The notes under the pieces: model-generated
What the model was told of the DNA's origin: nothing
Seen by the model: only the letters and a program-made list of their open reading frames with translations
Databases searched by the model: none
Source: Hyunsoonleella jejuensis
GTDB lineage: Bacteria; Bacteroidota; Bacteroidia; Flavobacteriales; Flavobacteriaceae
Reading direction: 5' to 3'
NCBI RefSeq assembly: GCF_900111025.1
Contig: NZ_FOFN01000001.1
Location: forward strand, 744,001-808,000
DNA: 64,000 nucleotides
Made by a program: the position numbers and the translations under genes
Shown: positions 33,184 through 43,960 of the stretch, one piece after another
Position numbering within the stretch: the first letter of the stretch is position 1
Layout of the letters: each line of letters opens with the position of its first letter

Positions 33184-35025
33184 ATGAGAAAAACCCCACT
33201 TTTAAGTCTTTTATGTTTGATGTTTTTATACCTATTCTTACCTAATCATATTGTAGCCCAAGTATTGATAGAAAAAATACCCTTACGAACACAAATCGAA
33301 AATTCAGATTTAGTTGTTGAAGGAGAAGTTATAGGAAAAATATCTACTTGGGATGATAACCATAACCTTATTTATACAATAAATACTATAGAGGTATTTA
33401 AGGTTTTTAAGGGCACAACAGCTTCTACCATAGAGGTGATTACCGTAGGTGGAACAGTTGGCATGCAGGCTTTAGTTGCGCATCCTAGTTTAAAATTGCG
33501 TAAAGGAGATGTTGGTGTGTTTACCTTAGAAAATAACAACTTATCTTTTTCAAAAAGAGCAAACTCCAAAACACCAAAGTTTAAACCCTATGGCTTATCC
33601 CAAGGGTTTTATAAATATAACTTATCAGAAGATTTAGCGGCTAATCCTTTTGTGAGGAAGCAAAATATTAGCGGCGATTTTTACAACGAAATTCAACAAT
33701 ATTCAAAATCTCATTTTGTTGAACTTAAAGCATTTGAAGCTAAAGAAAGTTTTTCTAAAAATGCAACAGGTAAAGTGTTTTTGCCACCAAGTGCTCTTAC
33801 TCTAAATAAAACAACGGTAACAGCTGGAACAAAAGACCCATTAACCATCACAGGATCTGGGTTTGGCGCGGTACAAGGAAAAGTACAGTTTAGAAATGCT
33901 GATGATGGTGGTGCAACATTTATTGATGCCTTGGATACACAGGTGATAAGTTGGGCAGACGATCAAATAGTGGTTGAGGTGCCTTCTGATGCGGGAACGG
34001 GTACAGTTAAGGTTAGAGATGATAATGGAGCTCTATCCCCTGAATCATCAACACTAACAGTGCTTTATGCTGAAATAAATGTGGTGACAACTGCTGGGGG
34101 TAACCCAGAAACCGCGTATCAAGTGCAACATGTAGGGCAAAATATTAGTGGGGGTATGACCTGGCGTATGCAAACTGATTTTTTTAATGATACAGAAGTT
34201 CCAGGAGCAAAAGCAGCGTTTACACGAGCATTTAATAACTGGATATGTGAAACAGGAATTAATTATGAAATAGGGACGAGCCCCACTACGGTAGACTCGG
34301 CTGGTGGTTCAACAGATGGGACTAATGTTATACGATTTGATAATGGAAGTGAGCTTGATTCTGGCACATTAGGGGTATGCTATTCTTTTTTTTCCGGATG
34401 TAGTGATGGAGGGGGCTCATTTAATTGGTATGTTTCAGAGCTTGATTTAGTATTTAACGACACAACAAACTGGTACACGGGAACAGGTGCTCCTGCTTCA
34501 GGACAAATTGATTTTGAAAGTATTGCATTACATGAATTAGGGCACAGCCATCAATTGGCACATATTATTGATCCCAATAATAATACGGTAGGTAATAATG
34601 CAGAAGATGTAATGCATTATGCTTTTAGTAATGGAGAGTTTCAAAGACTAATTACCGCAAATAATAGTACTGCCGCAAATGTGATACAAGATAGGAGTAC
34701 TGCATCAAACCCATGTCCACCTTTTGTACTAGCTCCAATGAGTGATGCTGCTTGTGCGCTAAGTGTTGAAAACGCTATTTTAGAAAATGGAGTAAAGCTT
34801 TATCCCAACCCTACAGACAACATGTTGTTTATTAAAAACTCATCATACTTAACGTTAAAACGGGCTTTAATCTATGATTTAAGCGGACGCCGTATTGTTG
34901 AGTTCGATATTTCAAAAGGTCTAAAAGTTAAGACCATAAATCTATCTAACATCTCTAGCGGTGTTTATTTTATAAAAATAGCATCTGATGAAGCTTCTGT
35001 TGTAAGGAAGATAGTAATTCAATAA
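33184..35025 (+). CDS. T9SS-secreted matrixin-like metalloprotease with IPT/TIG domain
   Basis: 613 residues from the ATG at 33184. Signal peptide MRKTPLLSLLCLMFLYLF...VAQ; an N-terminal ~180-residue region with LVVEGEVIGKISTWDD; an IPT/TIG domain (~200-305, LTITGSGFGAVQGKVQF); then a metalloprotease domain with the zinc motif ALHELGHSHQLAH (HExxH plus third His) and DVMHYAF as Met-turn candidate. The C-terminus is a T9SS type A sorting domain (LYPNPTDNMLFI...DLSGRRI...SSGVYFIKI). It should be exported across the outer membrane and anchored or released as an extracellular peptidase. Confidence 0.88.
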   Translation: MRKTPLLSLLCLMFLYLFLPNHIVAQVLIEKIPLRTQIENSDLVVEGEVIGKISTWDDNHNLIYTINTIEVFKVFKGTTASTIEVITVGGTVGMQALVAHPSLKLRKGDVGVFTLENNNLSFSKRANSKTPKFKPYGLSQGFYKYNLSEDLAANPFVRKQNISGDFYNEIQQYSKSHFVELKAFEAKESFSKNATGKVFLPPSALTLNKTTVTAGTKDPLTITGSGFGAVQGKVQFRNADDGGATFIDALDTQVISWADDQIVVEVPSDAGTGTVKVRDDNGALSPESSTLTVLYAEINVVTTAGGNPETAYQVQHVGQNISGGMTWRMQTDFFNDTEVPGAKAAFTRAFNNWICETGINYEIGTSPTTVDSAGGSTDGTNVIRFDNGSELDSGTLGVCYSFFSGCSDGGGSFNWYVSELDLVFNDTTNWYTGTGAPASGQIDFESIALHELGHSHQLAHIIDPNNNTVGNNAEDVMHYAFSNGEFQRLITANNSTAANVIQDRSTASNPCPPFVLAPMSDAACALSVENAILENGVKLYPNPTDNMLFIKNSSYLTLKRALIYDLSGRRIVEFDISKGLKVKTINLSNISSGVYFIKIASDEASVVRKIVIQ

Positions 35026-35146
35026 GTCAGTTCACGAAATTAATTTTTAAGACATACTGAATTGAATTCCTTTTTTAAGGTTTTCATCAAGTTTTAGGAA
35101 CGTTAATTAAAACCATTCTAAATAATGAAAACATAGCATTTGAGAG

Positions 35147-35177
35147 TTGTCTAAGAGCGTGTCCATAACTACCTTTG
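35147..35177 (+). promoter_or_regulatory. Full Bacteroidota promoter (-33 TTG, -7 TACCTTTG) for sdhCAB
   Basis: TTG at 35147-35149, 20-base spacer, TACCTTTG at 35170-35177. One of the best sigma-A type promoters in the window, 24 bases before the sdhC ATG. Confidence 0.75.
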
Positions 35178-35201
35178 TGTAAATTAAAATTTTAATAAAC
35201 A

Positions 35202-35879
35202 ATGGCCGGATTTTTTAAATCTTCGATTGGAAGAAAAGTAGCTATGGCACTTTCTGCTTTTTTCCTTATGTTCTTCTTAATTATCCATTTAGCTGTAAAT
35301 ATTACATCACTATTTAGTGCAGATTTATTTAACGAATTATCTCATTTTATGGGAACAAATCCGTTAGTGCAATTTGCATTGCAACCTGTTTTAATTGTTG
35401 GTGTGGTATTTCATTTTGTAATGGGTTTTATTTTAGAGATTCAAAATAAAAAAGCAAACGGTGTAAGTTATGCCAGAAACAATGGGGCAGCCAACTCGTC
35501 ATGGGTGAGTAGAAATATGATTTATAGCGGCTTGGTAGTTTTAGCATTTTTAGTGTTGCACTTTATCGATTTTTGGATACCAGAAATTAATACCAAATAT
35601 ATTGTTGGGGATATGTCTGGAATGCATGATGGAGAATATCGTTATTTCCATGAGCTTGTAGAGAAATTTCAAAGTCCGTTAAGAGTAGCAGCATATGTTA
35701 TCTCTTTTGTACTTTTAGGTTTGCATTTAGCACACGGTTTTACATCGGCATTCCAATCTGTAGGTTCTTCTGCAGGACGTAAAAAAACGTTACAACAAAT
35801 TGGTAAGGCATATTCAATTATTATCCCGTTAGGATTTATAATTATTGCAGTGTATCATCATTTAAATCCACACCATTAA
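35202..35879 (+). CDS. sdhC: Succinate dehydrogenase cytochrome b subunit (type B)
   Basis: 225 residues, five transmembrane helices; the single membrane subunit of the Bacteroidota-type succinate:quinone oxidoreductase, carrying haem b and the menaquinone site. Family landmarks: [19 protein letters not shown] at the N-terminus, His residues in helices ([42 protein letters not shown]). First gene of sdhCAB, 11 bases before sdhA. Strong upstream promoter. Confidence 0.95.
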   Translation: MAGFFKSSIGRKVAMALSAFFLMFFLIIHLAVNITSLFSADLFNELSHFMGTNPLVQFALQPVLIVGVVFHFVMGFILEIQNKKANGVSYARNNGAANSSWVSRNMIYSGLVVLAFLVLHFIDFWIPEINTKYIVGDMSGMHDGEYRYFHELVEKFQSPLRVAAYVISFVLLGLHLAHGFTSAFQSVGSSAGRKKTLQQIGKAYSIIIPLGFIIIAVYHHLNPHH

Positions 35880-35890
35880 TCTTAAATATT

Positions 35891-37888
35891 ATGGCTTTAG
35901 ATTCAAAAGTACCAGAAGGTCCAATTCAAGATAAATGGACAGACTATAAAAATAAAATTAATCTTGTAAATCCTGCCAACAAGCGTCATATTGATGTTAT
36001 TGTGGTTGGAACAGGTTTAGCAGGAGGTTCTGCAGCTGCTACATTGGCCGAATTAGGTTACAATGTAAAAGCATTTGCTTACCAAGATTCTCCAAGACGT
36101 GCACACTCTATTGCTGCACAAGGAGGTATTAACGCTGCTAAAAATTATCAGGGTGACGGTGACTCCACTTACAGATTATTTTATGATACAGTAAAGGGAG
36201 GCGATTACCGTTCGCGTGAAGCCAATGTATATAGGTTAGCAGAGGTTTCGGCAAATATTATCGACCAATGTGTAGCACAAGGTGTTCCATTTGCGCGTGA
36301 TTATGGTGGTTTGTTAGATAATCGTTCTTTTGGCGGGGTGTTAGTGTCAAGAACATTTTATGCTAAAGGACAAACAGGTCAGCAATTATTGTTAGGGGCT
36401 TATTCTGCTATGAACCGTCAAATAGCGCGTGGTAAGATTGAAATGTTTAACCGCCACGAGATGTTAGATGTTGTTATTGTTGATGGAAAGGCTCGAGGTA
36501 TTATTGCAAGAAATTTAATTACCGGTGAAATAGAGCGTCATTCAGCACATGCCGTTGTTGTGGGTACGGGCGGATATGGTAATGTATATTTCTTATCAAC
36601 CAATGCAATGGGTAGTAATGTTACTGCTGCTTGGAAAATCCATAAAAAAGGCGCGTATTTCGCTAACCCTTGTTATACTCAAATTCACCCAACTTGTATT
36701 CCACGTTCGGGAGATTATCAATCAAAACTGACTTTGATGTCGGAGTCGCTTCGTAACGACGGACGTATTTGGGTGCCAGCGAAACTAGAAGATGCTAAAG
36801 CGATTAGAGAAGGCAAGAAGAAACCGACAGATTTATCAGAAGAGGAAAGAGACTACTATTTAGAACGTCGCTATCCAGCGTTTGGAAACCTAGTGCCAAG
36901 AGACGTGGCTTCAAGAGCTGCTAAAGAACGTTGTGATGCAGGATTTGGTGTGAATGCCACTGGAGAAGCGGTGTATTTAGATTTTGCTGATGCGATTAAC
37001 CGTTATGGAAGTGAGCAAGCTAAAATCCATAATATCTCAAATCCTTCAAAAGCAAAAATATACGAATTAGGTAAAGCTATAGTTGAAGCTAAATATGGGA
37101 ACCTATTTCAAATGTATGAGAAGATTGTAGATGAAAACCCGTATGAAACTCCTATGATGATTTATCCAGCGGTACATTATACTATGGGAGGTGTTTGGGT
37201 AGATTATAACTTAATGACTACTGTACCAGGATTGTATTGCATTGGAGAAGCAAATTTCTCTGATCACGGTGCAAACCGACTTGGAGCCTCTGCATTAATG
37301 CAAGGTTTGGCCGATGGTTATTTTGTATTGCCATACACTATTGGAGACTACCTAGCCGATGATATTAGAACTGGTAAAATCCCAACGGATACAAAAGAGT
37401 TTGATGAAGCAGAGAAAGAAGTTAAAGATAGAATTGAATTCTTTACCACTAATAATGGGACAAAATCTGTAGATTATTTTCATAAGAAACTTGGAAAGGT
37501 AATGTGGGATAAATGCGGTATGTCTAGAAATGAAAAAGGGCTTAAAGAAGCTATAAAAGAAATAAAAGAAATTCGTGAAGAATTTTGGAAAGATGTAAAA
37601 GTTCCAGGAAAGGCCGATGAAATGAACCCTGAATTAGAAAAGGCAGGACGTGTTGCCGATTTCTTAGAACTAGGAGAGTTATTTGCTAAGGATGCCTTGG
37701 TAAGAGAAGAATCTGCTGGAGGTCACTTTAGGGAAGAATATCAAACTCCAGAGGGAGAGGCAAAACGCAGAAAAGAGTTTCAATATGTTTCTGCTTGGGA
37801 ATATGTAGGAGAGCCAAGTGAGGCTAAATTACATAAAGAACCTCTGGTTTATGAAAATATTGAAGTAAAAGAAAGAAGTTACAAATAA
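35891..37888 (+). CDS. sdhA: Succinate dehydrogenase/fumarate reductase flavoprotein subunit
   Basis: 665 residues. It oxidises succinate to fumarate in the TCA cycle, on the cytoplasmic face of the membrane. FAD-binding [21 protein letters not shown] (Rossmann), the flavinylated His in [32 protein letters not shown], and [20 protein letters not shown] and [12 protein letters not shown] later. Long (type B) form typical of the phylum. Coupled to sdhB 10 bases downstream. Confidence 0.97.
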   Translation: MALDSKVPEGPIQDKWTDYKNKINLVNPANKRHIDVIVVGTGLAGGSAAATLAELGYNVKAFAYQDSPRRAHSIAAQGGINAAKNYQGDGDSTYRLFYDTVKGGDYRSREANVYRLAEVSANIIDQCVAQGVPFARDYGGLLDNRSFGGVLVSRTFYAKGQTGQQLLLGAYSAMNRQIARGKIEMFNRHEMLDVVIVDGKARGIIARNLITGEIERHSAHAVVVGTGGYGNVYFLSTNAMGSNVTAAWKIHKKGAYFANPCYTQIHPTCIPRSGDYQSKLTLMSESLRNDGRIWVPAKLEDAKAIREGKKKPTDLSEEERDYYLERRYPAFGNLVPRDVASRAAKERCDAGFGVNATGEAVYLDFADAINRYGSEQAKIHNISNPSKAKIYELGKAIVEAKYGNLFQMYEKIVDENPYETPMMIYPAVHYTMGGVWVDYNLMTTVPGLYCIGEANFSDHGANRLGASALMQGLADGYFVLPYTIGDYLADDIRTGKIPTDTKEFDEAEKEVKDRIEFFTTNNGTKSVDYFHKKLGKVMWDKCGMSRNEKGLKEAIKEIKEIREEFWKDVKVPGKADEMNPELEKAGRVADFLELGELFAKDALVREESAGGHFREEYQTPEGEAKRRKEFQYVSAWEYVGEPSEAKLHKEPLVYENIEVKERSYK

Positions 37889-37898
37889 AAAAGACGCT

Positions 37899-38639
37899 AT
37901 GAATTTAACGCTTAAAATTTGGAGACAAAAAGACTCGAATGCAAAGGGTCAGATGGTAGATTATAAAGTTACAGATATTTCAGAACACATGTCTTTTTTA
38001 GAAATGATGGACGTGTTGAACGAACAACTTGTAGGGAAAGGAGAAGAACCTGTAGCTTTCGATCATGATTGTAGAGAAGGTATTTGTGGTATGTGCTCTA
38101 TGTATATAAATGGAGAGGCACATGGTCCAGATAGAGGTATTACAACATGCCAGTTGCACATGAGAATGTTTAAGGATGGAGACACTATAACTATTGAACC
38201 ATTTAGAGCAGCAGCATTTCCTGTTATCAAAGATTTAGTAGTAGATAGAACCGCTTTTGAACGGATTCAGCAGGCAGGAGGTTTTATTTCTGTAAATACT
38301 TCAGGAAATACCCAGGATGCCAATTCAATTCCTATTTCTAAACATGCTGCCGATGAGGCGATGGATGCCGCTACTTGTATTGGTTGTGGCGCTTGTGTTG
38401 CCACATGTAAAAACTCTAGTGCAATGTTGTTTGTTGGTGCCAAAGTATCGCAATACGCTTTACTGCCACAAGGACAAGTTGAAGCAGCAGATCGTGTGAA
38501 GAACATGGTAGCTCAAATGGATTTAGAAGGTTTTGGTAACTGTACAAATACAGGAGCTTGTGAAGTGGAATGTCCAAAAGGCATTTCGTTGGATAATATT
38601 GCCAGAATGAATCGTGAGTTAATAAAAGCTTCCGTATAA
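37899..38639 (+). CDS. sdhB: Succinate dehydrogenase iron-sulfur subunit
   Basis: 246 residues. Cys motifs for three clusters: 2Fe-2S in [12 protein letters not shown], then [13 protein letters not shown] and [14 protein letters not shown] for 4Fe-4S and 3Fe-4S. Transfers electrons from SdhA to the haem/menaquinone of SdhC. It ends the operon just before a terminator. Confidence 0.97.
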   Translation: MNLTLKIWRQKDSNAKGQMVDYKVTDISEHMSFLEMMDVLNEQLVGKGEEPVAFDHDCREGICGMCSMYINGEAHGPDRGITTCQLHMRMFKDGDTITIEPFRAAAFPVIKDLVVDRTAFERIQQAGGFISVNTSGNTQDANSIPISKHAADEAMDAATCIGCGACVATCKNSSAMLFVGAKVSQYALLPQGQVEAADRVKNMVAQMDLEGFGNCTNTGACEVECPKGISLDNIARMNRELIKASV

Positions 38640-38661
38640 ACGAATTTACTAAGATAATTTA

Positions 38662-38692
38662 GGCTCATAGCAAAACTATGGGCCTTTTTTTA
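38662..38692 (+). terminator. Terminator of the sdhCAB operon
   Basis: GGCTCATAG-CAAAA-CTATGGGCC (one G-T pair) followed by a seven-T run, 23 bases after sdhB. Confidence 0.88.
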
Positions 38693-38722
38693 TACCTTCA
38701 TTTTCGTTTTAATTTAACTACA

Positions 38723-39625
38723 ATGAGATGTAAAGTCCTTTTTTACTGTTTATTATTCGTTGTTTTATCTGCCTGTGCTCAGGGTAAAACTATGTTTGAT
38801 GCTGATCTATTGTTATCAGACGTTAAAATATTAGCTTCTGATATGTTTGAAGGCAGAAAAACTGGAACGGAGGGTTCAAAAAAAGCACGTAACTACATCA
38901 TAAACCAGTTTGAAACATTAGAAGTAAAACCACTTATTAATGCCTTTGAACAAGGATTTGACTTTTCATACGCCAACCAAAAATATACAGGAACAAATGT
39001 ATTAGGGATTATTCATGGAGCTACCAAACCCGAAGAGTATATAGTTATTAGTGCACATTACGATCATTTAGGAATTCAAAATAGCACAGTCTATAATGGG
39101 GCTGATGATAATGCATCAGGAGTATCTGCGCTACTAGCATTTGCCCAATATTTTAAGAAAAACCCACCAAAACATTCAGTGATTTTAGCTGCTTTTGATG
39201 CCGAAGAACTTGGTTTGGAAGGTTCAAAGTATTACGTAAAGCATCCTATTGTTTCAGAAGATAAAATTGTGTGCAATATTAATATGGATATGATTAGTAG
39301 AAGTAATAATAGCGAGCTGTTTATTGTGGGCGCTAAGACGCATAAATCATTAGAAGCACTTTTAAATGAATTTACATCCGCATCAAAAAAGGTAAAATTA
39401 ACTTTAGGGCATGATGGTTCTGATAATTTAGAAGATTGGACATATTCGTCCGACCATGCATCATTTTATAGAAAGGAAATTCCCTTTTTGTATTTTGGTG
39501 TTGCAGACCATAAGGATTATCATAAACATACGGACGATTACGACAAGATTCACCCAGATTTTTATAAAGAGGTAGTTCGTCAAATTATTCTATTGTTTAA
39601 TAAAATAGACCAAATTACTTTTTAA
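38723..39625 (+). CDS. M28 family metallopeptidase lipoprotein
   Basis: 301-codon frame from the ATG at 38723; an upstream in-frame start at 38678 would run through the sdh terminator and is rejected. Lipoprotein signal FVVLSAC. Two-zinc aminopeptidase ligands in order: ISAHYDHLG (His), GADDNASGVSA (bridging Asp), DAEELGLEGS (Glu pair), NMDMISR (Asp) and SSDHASF (His). Periplasmic or outer-membrane exopeptidase for peptide nutrition. Its stop codon overlaps the convergent barrel gene stop by 4 bases. Confidence 0.9.
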   Translation: MRCKVLFYCLLFVVLSACAQGKTMFDADLLLSDVKILASDMFEGRKTGTEGSKKARNYIINQFETLEVKPLINAFEQGFDFSYANQKYTGTNVLGIIHGATKPEEYIVISAHYDHLGIQNSTVYNGADDNASGVSALLAFAQYFKKNPPKHSVILAAFDAEELGLEGSKYYVKHPIVSEDKIVCNINMDMISRSNNSELFIVGAKTHKSLEALLNEFTSASKKVKLTLGHDGSDNLEDWTYSSDHASFYRKEIPFLYFGVADHKDYHKHTDDYDKIHPDFYKEVVRQIILLFNKIDQITF

Positions 39626-42600
39626 AAATAAGCCTTCAACTGAATATTCCCTGTATGGATAGTTTTACTAGTCTCAGTTTTTCTTCCGAAGTAACTCAAA
39701 TTCAAATCTAAGAATTTTGTCAGTTTTTTTTGGGCTAATAGCGTCCATGTAAAATTATTGCCTGGTTGTAAACCTTCCAACATTTGAAATGCTACAGGTG
39801 TATTTGGATTGCCATCAAAGTTGTTTAAAAAGTAATTTACTTCACCATTTACGGCGCCCTTTTCATTTTTAGATAAATTGAAGCCTACGCCAAATTTTTG
39901 TTGAGACAACGCTTCCAGCCCACCAATGGTATTATCTTTTGTGGTGTATTGATAAAAGATATCAAAACGGCTATTTTCATTGAATAAATAGGATAGTTTT
40001 GGGTTAAGCAATGCTTCATCAAACTTAAAGTTTTTACTTGTGAAGTTTTCACTTGAGCTTTCGTTAGAACCTACTGCAGATTGAAACGTAATCAACCAAC
40101 TTTCTTGTATTTTATGATTGAAATTCAATTGATGGCTTCTTAGATTATTTTCTAACAAACCAACCGAAAGTGTGTTGCTCGATTTGTTGGAAAGATATGT
40201 GTAAGAGGTAGTATACTTTTGTTTTCCTCGATTAAAAAACAGAACATTTCTAAAATTTAATTGTAAGCCTAATTGGTTTTCGGCATTACTTTCAAACGGA
40301 TTCAAATTGAAATTACTACCATTTCTTCTAATTTTTCTATCGATTAAATAACTGGTTTGATTGTAAAAATGCGACCAAAATTTCTTTGATTTTTCTTCTG
40401 AAACACGCCACTGCGCAGGATTGATAGTTAAAGTTTGGCTAAACCTATTTTGATGTGTTCTAATAAAAACACGATTTGGCAGTAATACTCTAATGTAATT
40501 GCCTTGATCTTGAAACTGAGCAATCTCGAATTCCTCTAATTCTTGAATACCGTTATTGTTGTAATCAATCCAGGTATAGGTGCCCTGTCCTGCTTCTACT
40601 TCTACATAGGTGAAATCTTGTTGCGGTAAAAATCCTGAATTGGTCTCAAATACCGTGTTGCTTTGTACAATATTCTTAAATAGTTTCTGATTGTATTGTA
40701 ATCTAGAATTTAAAGAATTCTCGTCTTGAATGGTGTCACTTTCATGAGTTAAAGTTCTGTAATTGGCATACAACGAGAGGTTGGTATTTTTATTTTGAAT
40801 GATACGCGAATCAACATAAAACGTATTTGAAGTATTTACTTTTTGAAGTTGATTATTCCTAATACTATCATTTACGCGATGTTTATAGCCAAATTGCGCA
40901 AAAACTTTAGTGCTATCACCAACACCAACAAAGGTTTCGTAAGCTATAAATTTCTGGCTTAAAGGCGTTAATGTTTTTGTGGCTATTTCGGCTTGCTCGT
41001 TGTCTTCAATTGACAATTTTGCGCCTACCCAACTTTTGCTCATACCGTAGGTTAGAGTATTATGAGATCTTAAAAATGTTGAGGTATTAATGCTGGATTC
41101 TGCATTTAAAAAACTGGTTCTGGAGTTTATCCGAAAGCGATTCAGAAGTAAATTAGCAATGGCAATATGTCTACTGCCATTGAAACCTGAAGCAAAATTT
41201 AAATATTCAAACTGATAATTGATGCGCCCTTTTTTTAAGTGCGAAAAATTAAGACCGGAATTTAAAAAAGTTTGTGTACCCAAATCGCCCACGCGTTGAT
41301 TTCCTCTGGGTTGTTCTAAATTCCAGTCACGATTAAATTCTGCATTATACAGAATTTCAATACTTCTAAAATTGTCTTGAATGTAATCGGTATTGATATA
41401 TGCGTTTAAATTCCACAAACTATCATTTTTAATAATACTCTGTTTTAGATTAAATCTACCTGCAAAACCGTCATTATCGTCATCGTCTATTGCTGAAAAC
41501 AAGTTTAAATCATTTTTACTTCCAGCCAACTCAAAATCAATTTGAGTTTTTTCAGAAGGTGTATAATTGCCATTTACAACCGCCATTTGTAGTTTCGTAG
41601 GTGCAATAAGTTGTACAATTGGGGCATAATTTCCTTGTAATTCACCAGCATATTCGTAGATGTTATTAATGGCGTTGGTGCTACTTAGAACATAATCTCC
41701 TTGATTAGGGCCAACTAGTGTAAAGGATACTCTGAATAATTCCTCGTTTGGATTATTAGAGAATACAAAAACCTCATTGCCACCAACAATGTCCTTTCGG
41801 TACAAAATTCTATTCTCACTAAAAGACTCTTGGATTTCAGAAGGCGCAGACATTTGTGTTCGGTCATCTCCGGCATTAGATAAAACTTGAACTTGTGCTT
41901 CCGATAGATTTTGTTGTAACGGTTGATTTTTAGCATCATTTTCAGAATATACCGAAACACCAATCTTTAATTTTTCATTTTTAAAATTCCCACCGCCATA
42001 AGCTACCAATCGCGAATAGTTTCGATCACTAAATTGATAATCTACTGTAATTCGCATTTCTGAAGTAATAGGAAATGTAGTATTAAAAATAATTTCGCCA
42101 GCATTATAATCAATAATATAATCCTTGTCTTCGCCACGCTCTAAAGGAATTCCATTAACATAAACCGTTTCGCTTCCAGAGACTATTAATACAAATAATT
42201 CACCGTTTTGCCCTTGTAATTTATAAGGCCCTTGGTTGCCTTCTTGGGCAATAAACTGGCTTGTAGTAAACTGTCCGCGAACCAATGCTCCAGCGGCAAA
42301 TACTTGTGTTTGGGTATCCGTTCCGCCTAAATTTGCATTAATGGATAACCCTTGTACACGTTTGGAAAACGCACCAAAGAAAGAATTGGTGTTTTGTAAA
42401 TCGATATCACCTGCGCGAATATTCCAATTGTCACTAAACAGTTCAATAAATACTTGATCAAATTCATCCAAACGTTGGCTATACCCGCTCTCTTGTAAGG
42501 GAATATTCGCGTCTTGAATAGATGCTCTTAATGATACCTTCTCGTTTAGTTTCCCTGTAATTTGTAAATCTAATTCACTATTCAACACAGAGTTTTGATT

Positions 42601-43044
42601 GTTTCCAACGGTAACACCTCTAGAGATACTTCCAGAGGTAGTTAATCCATCAAAAGGCACAAAATTTCTTGAGGTATTGGATTGGGAAAGCTGATATAGT
42701 TTTTCAACGCCTTCGTTATTTTTTACAATAATGCTTTCGTCTAATTGCTTATAGGTTTTGGTTAAAAATTCAGGAAATTTTAAATAGTTAATGATAATAG
42801 AGTCACTAGCAACTGGTTTTTTAAACGTTAATTTCGCAGTAGGAAAATCGATGTTATAAAATGAAGAGTCTAAAATTTTATTATTTTTTGTTTTAACCGA
42901 AAACCAACTGGAATTAATACTTACGCTATCTACCAAAATGGTATCTCTTACTGCTACTTTTTTAGTTTTGTATTTGCTGTTTTGGCTTTGGGCAAAACCA
43001 CCAAAACTTAACAATACAAACGTAATTAGTAGGACGTACTTCAT
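39622..43044 (-). CDS. Large outer-membrane beta-barrel protein with SprA-like N-terminal segment
   Basis: 1140 residues with signal peptide (MKYVLLITFVLLSFGGFAQ). Residues ~20-130 form a soluble region; ~135-235 (SGSISRGVTVGNNQNSVLNS, then DLQITGKLNEKVSLRASIQD, QRLDEFDQVFIELF) strongly recall the SprA/T9SS translocon barrel, where the same RGVTVGNNQ and RLDEFDQVFIE phrasing occurs. The rest is rich in alternating aromatic strands, ending FGRKTETSKTIHTGNIQLKAYF, compatible with a many-stranded barrel. It is less than half the length of SprA. Probably an outer-membrane channel or assembly protein; function unknown. Divergent from xth. Confidence 0.78.
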   Translation of the reverse strand: MKYVLLITFVLLSFGGFAQSQNSKYKTKKVAVRDTILVDSVSINSSWFSVKTKNNKILDSSFYNIDFPTAKLTFKKPVASDSIIINYLKFPEFLTKTYKQLDESIIVKNNEGVEKLYQLSQSNTSRNFVPFDGLTTSGSISRGVTVGNNQNSVLNSELDLQITGKLNEKVSLRASIQDANIPLQESGYSQRLDEFDQVFIELFSDNWNIRAGDIDLQNTNSFFGAFSKRVQGLSINANLGGTDTQTQVFAAGALVRGQFTTSQFIAQEGNQGPYKLQGQNGELFVLIVSGSETVYVNGIPLERGEDKDYIIDYNAGEIIFNTTFPITSEMRITVDYQFSDRNYSRLVAYGGGNFKNEKLKIGVSVYSENDAKNQPLQQNLSEAQVQVLSNAGDDRTQMSAPSEIQESFSENRILYRKDIVGGNEVFVFSNNPNEELFRVSFTLVGPNQGDYVLSSTNAINNIYEYAGELQGNYAPIVQLIAPTKLQMAVVNGNYTPSEKTQIDFELAGSKNDLNLFSAIDDDDNDGFAGRFNLKQSIIKNDSLWNLNAYINTDYIQDNFRSIEILYNAEFNRDWNLEQPRGNQRVGDLGTQTFLNSGLNFSHLKKGRINYQFEYLNFASGFNGSRHIAIANLLLNRFRINSRTSFLNAESSINTSTFLRSHNTLTYGMSKSWVGAKLSIEDNEQAEIATKTLTPLSQKFIAYETFVGVGDSTKVFAQFGYKHRVNDSIRNNQLQKVNTSNTFYVDSRIIQNKNTNLSLYANYRTLTHESDTIQDENSLNSRLQYNQKLFKNIVQSNTVFETNSGFLPQQDFTYVEVEAGQGTYTWIDYNNNGIQELEEFEIAQFQDQGNYIRVLLPNRVFIRTHQNRFSQTLTINPAQWRVSEEKSKKFWSHFYNQTSYLIDRKIRRNGSNFNLNPFESNAENQLGLQLNFRNVLFFNRGKQKYTTSYTYLSNKSSNTLSVGLLENNLRSHQLNFNHKIQESWLITFQSAVGSNESSSENFTSKNFKFDEALLNPKLSYLFNENSRFDIFYQYTTKDNTIGGLEALSQQKFGVGFNLSKNEKGAVNGEVNYFLNNFDGNPNTPVAFQMLEGLQPGNNFTWTLLAQKKLTKFLDLNLSYFGRKTETSKTIHTGNIQLKAYF

Positions 43045-43167
43045 TAGGTATTTAAACTATATTTAGCTTAAAATATTATGTTAATAGAATTCGTTATAAC
43101 TCCTTAGGTGAATTATGGTGTAAAAGTAACGTATTATTTATTTTAGCTGAAATTCTTAAAGAGGCTA

Positions 43168-43929
43168 ATGAAGATTATTTCCTATAACGTAAATGGCATT
43201 CGTGCTGCTATAAACAAAGGTTTTATTAACTGGTTAAAAAGTGCAAGTCCAGACGTTGTTTGTTTGCAAGAAATAAAGGCCATGAAAGACCAGTTAGACT
43301 TAAGTCTGTTTGAAGAAGCAGGCTATACCTATAACTATTGGTTTAGTGCTCAAAAAAAGGGCTATAGTGGCGTGGCAATTTTAAGCAAATTTGAACCTCG
43401 GCATGTGGAATATGGAACAGGTATTGAGTCGATGGATTTTGAAGGACGTAACCTAAGAGTTGATTTTGATGGGGTTTCCGTAATGAGTTTGTATTTGCCT
43501 TCAGGTACTAATGATGCACGTCTAAATCATAAGCTAGAGTATATGGATATGTTTCAAGAGTATATCGATAACTTGAAAAAAGATATTCCAAAATTGGTGA
43601 TTTGCGGCGATTACAACATTTGTCATGAAGAAATTGATATTCATAATCCAAAAATGAAAGGTGTATCAGGATTTCTTCCCGTAGAACGCGAATGGATTGG
43701 AAATTTTATTGATAGTGGGTTTATCGATTCCTTCCGGTACCTTAACCCAGACCGACAAGAGTATAGCTGGTGGAGTTACAGAGCCAATGCACGTGCCAAC
43801 AATAAAGGTTGGCGACTAGATTATGCAATGGTTTCACAGCCATTACAAGAAAATATAAAAAGAGCCGTTATACTAACCGAAGCGGTGCATAGCGACCACT
43901 GTCCAATTTTATTGGAAATAGAACGTTAA
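43168..43929 (+). CDS. xth: Exodeoxyribonuclease III
   Basis: 253 residues. AP endonuclease/3'-5' exonuclease for base-excision repair, cytoplasmic. Motifs: IISYNVNGIRAAINKGF, VVCLQEIKA (metal Glu), VMSLYLPSG, ICGDYNICHEEIDIHNPK, WWSYRANARANNKGWRLDY and SDHCPILLEI. Closest to ExoA-type Xth enzymes. It is followed after 31 bases by the OmpA lipoprotein, possibly co-transcribed. Confidence 0.95.
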   Translation: MKIISYNVNGIRAAINKGFINWLKSASPDVVCLQEIKAMKDQLDLSLFEEAGYTYNYWFSAQKKGYSGVAILSKFEPRHVEYGTGIESMDFEGRNLRVDFDGVSVMSLYLPSGTNDARLNHKLEYMDMFQEYIDNLKKDIPKLVICGDYNICHEEIDIHNPKMKGVSGFLPVEREWIGNFIDSGFIDSFRYLNPDRQEYSWWSYRANARANNKGWRLDYAMVSQPLQENIKRAVILTEAVHSDHCPILLEIER

Positions 43930-43960
43930 GCCTATAAATCAAATTAAAATATCCTAAACA

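Noticed and set aside
38678-38722. Upstream start for the M28 peptidase
   Set aside because: It lies in the sdh terminator; the lipoprotein signal begins at 38723.
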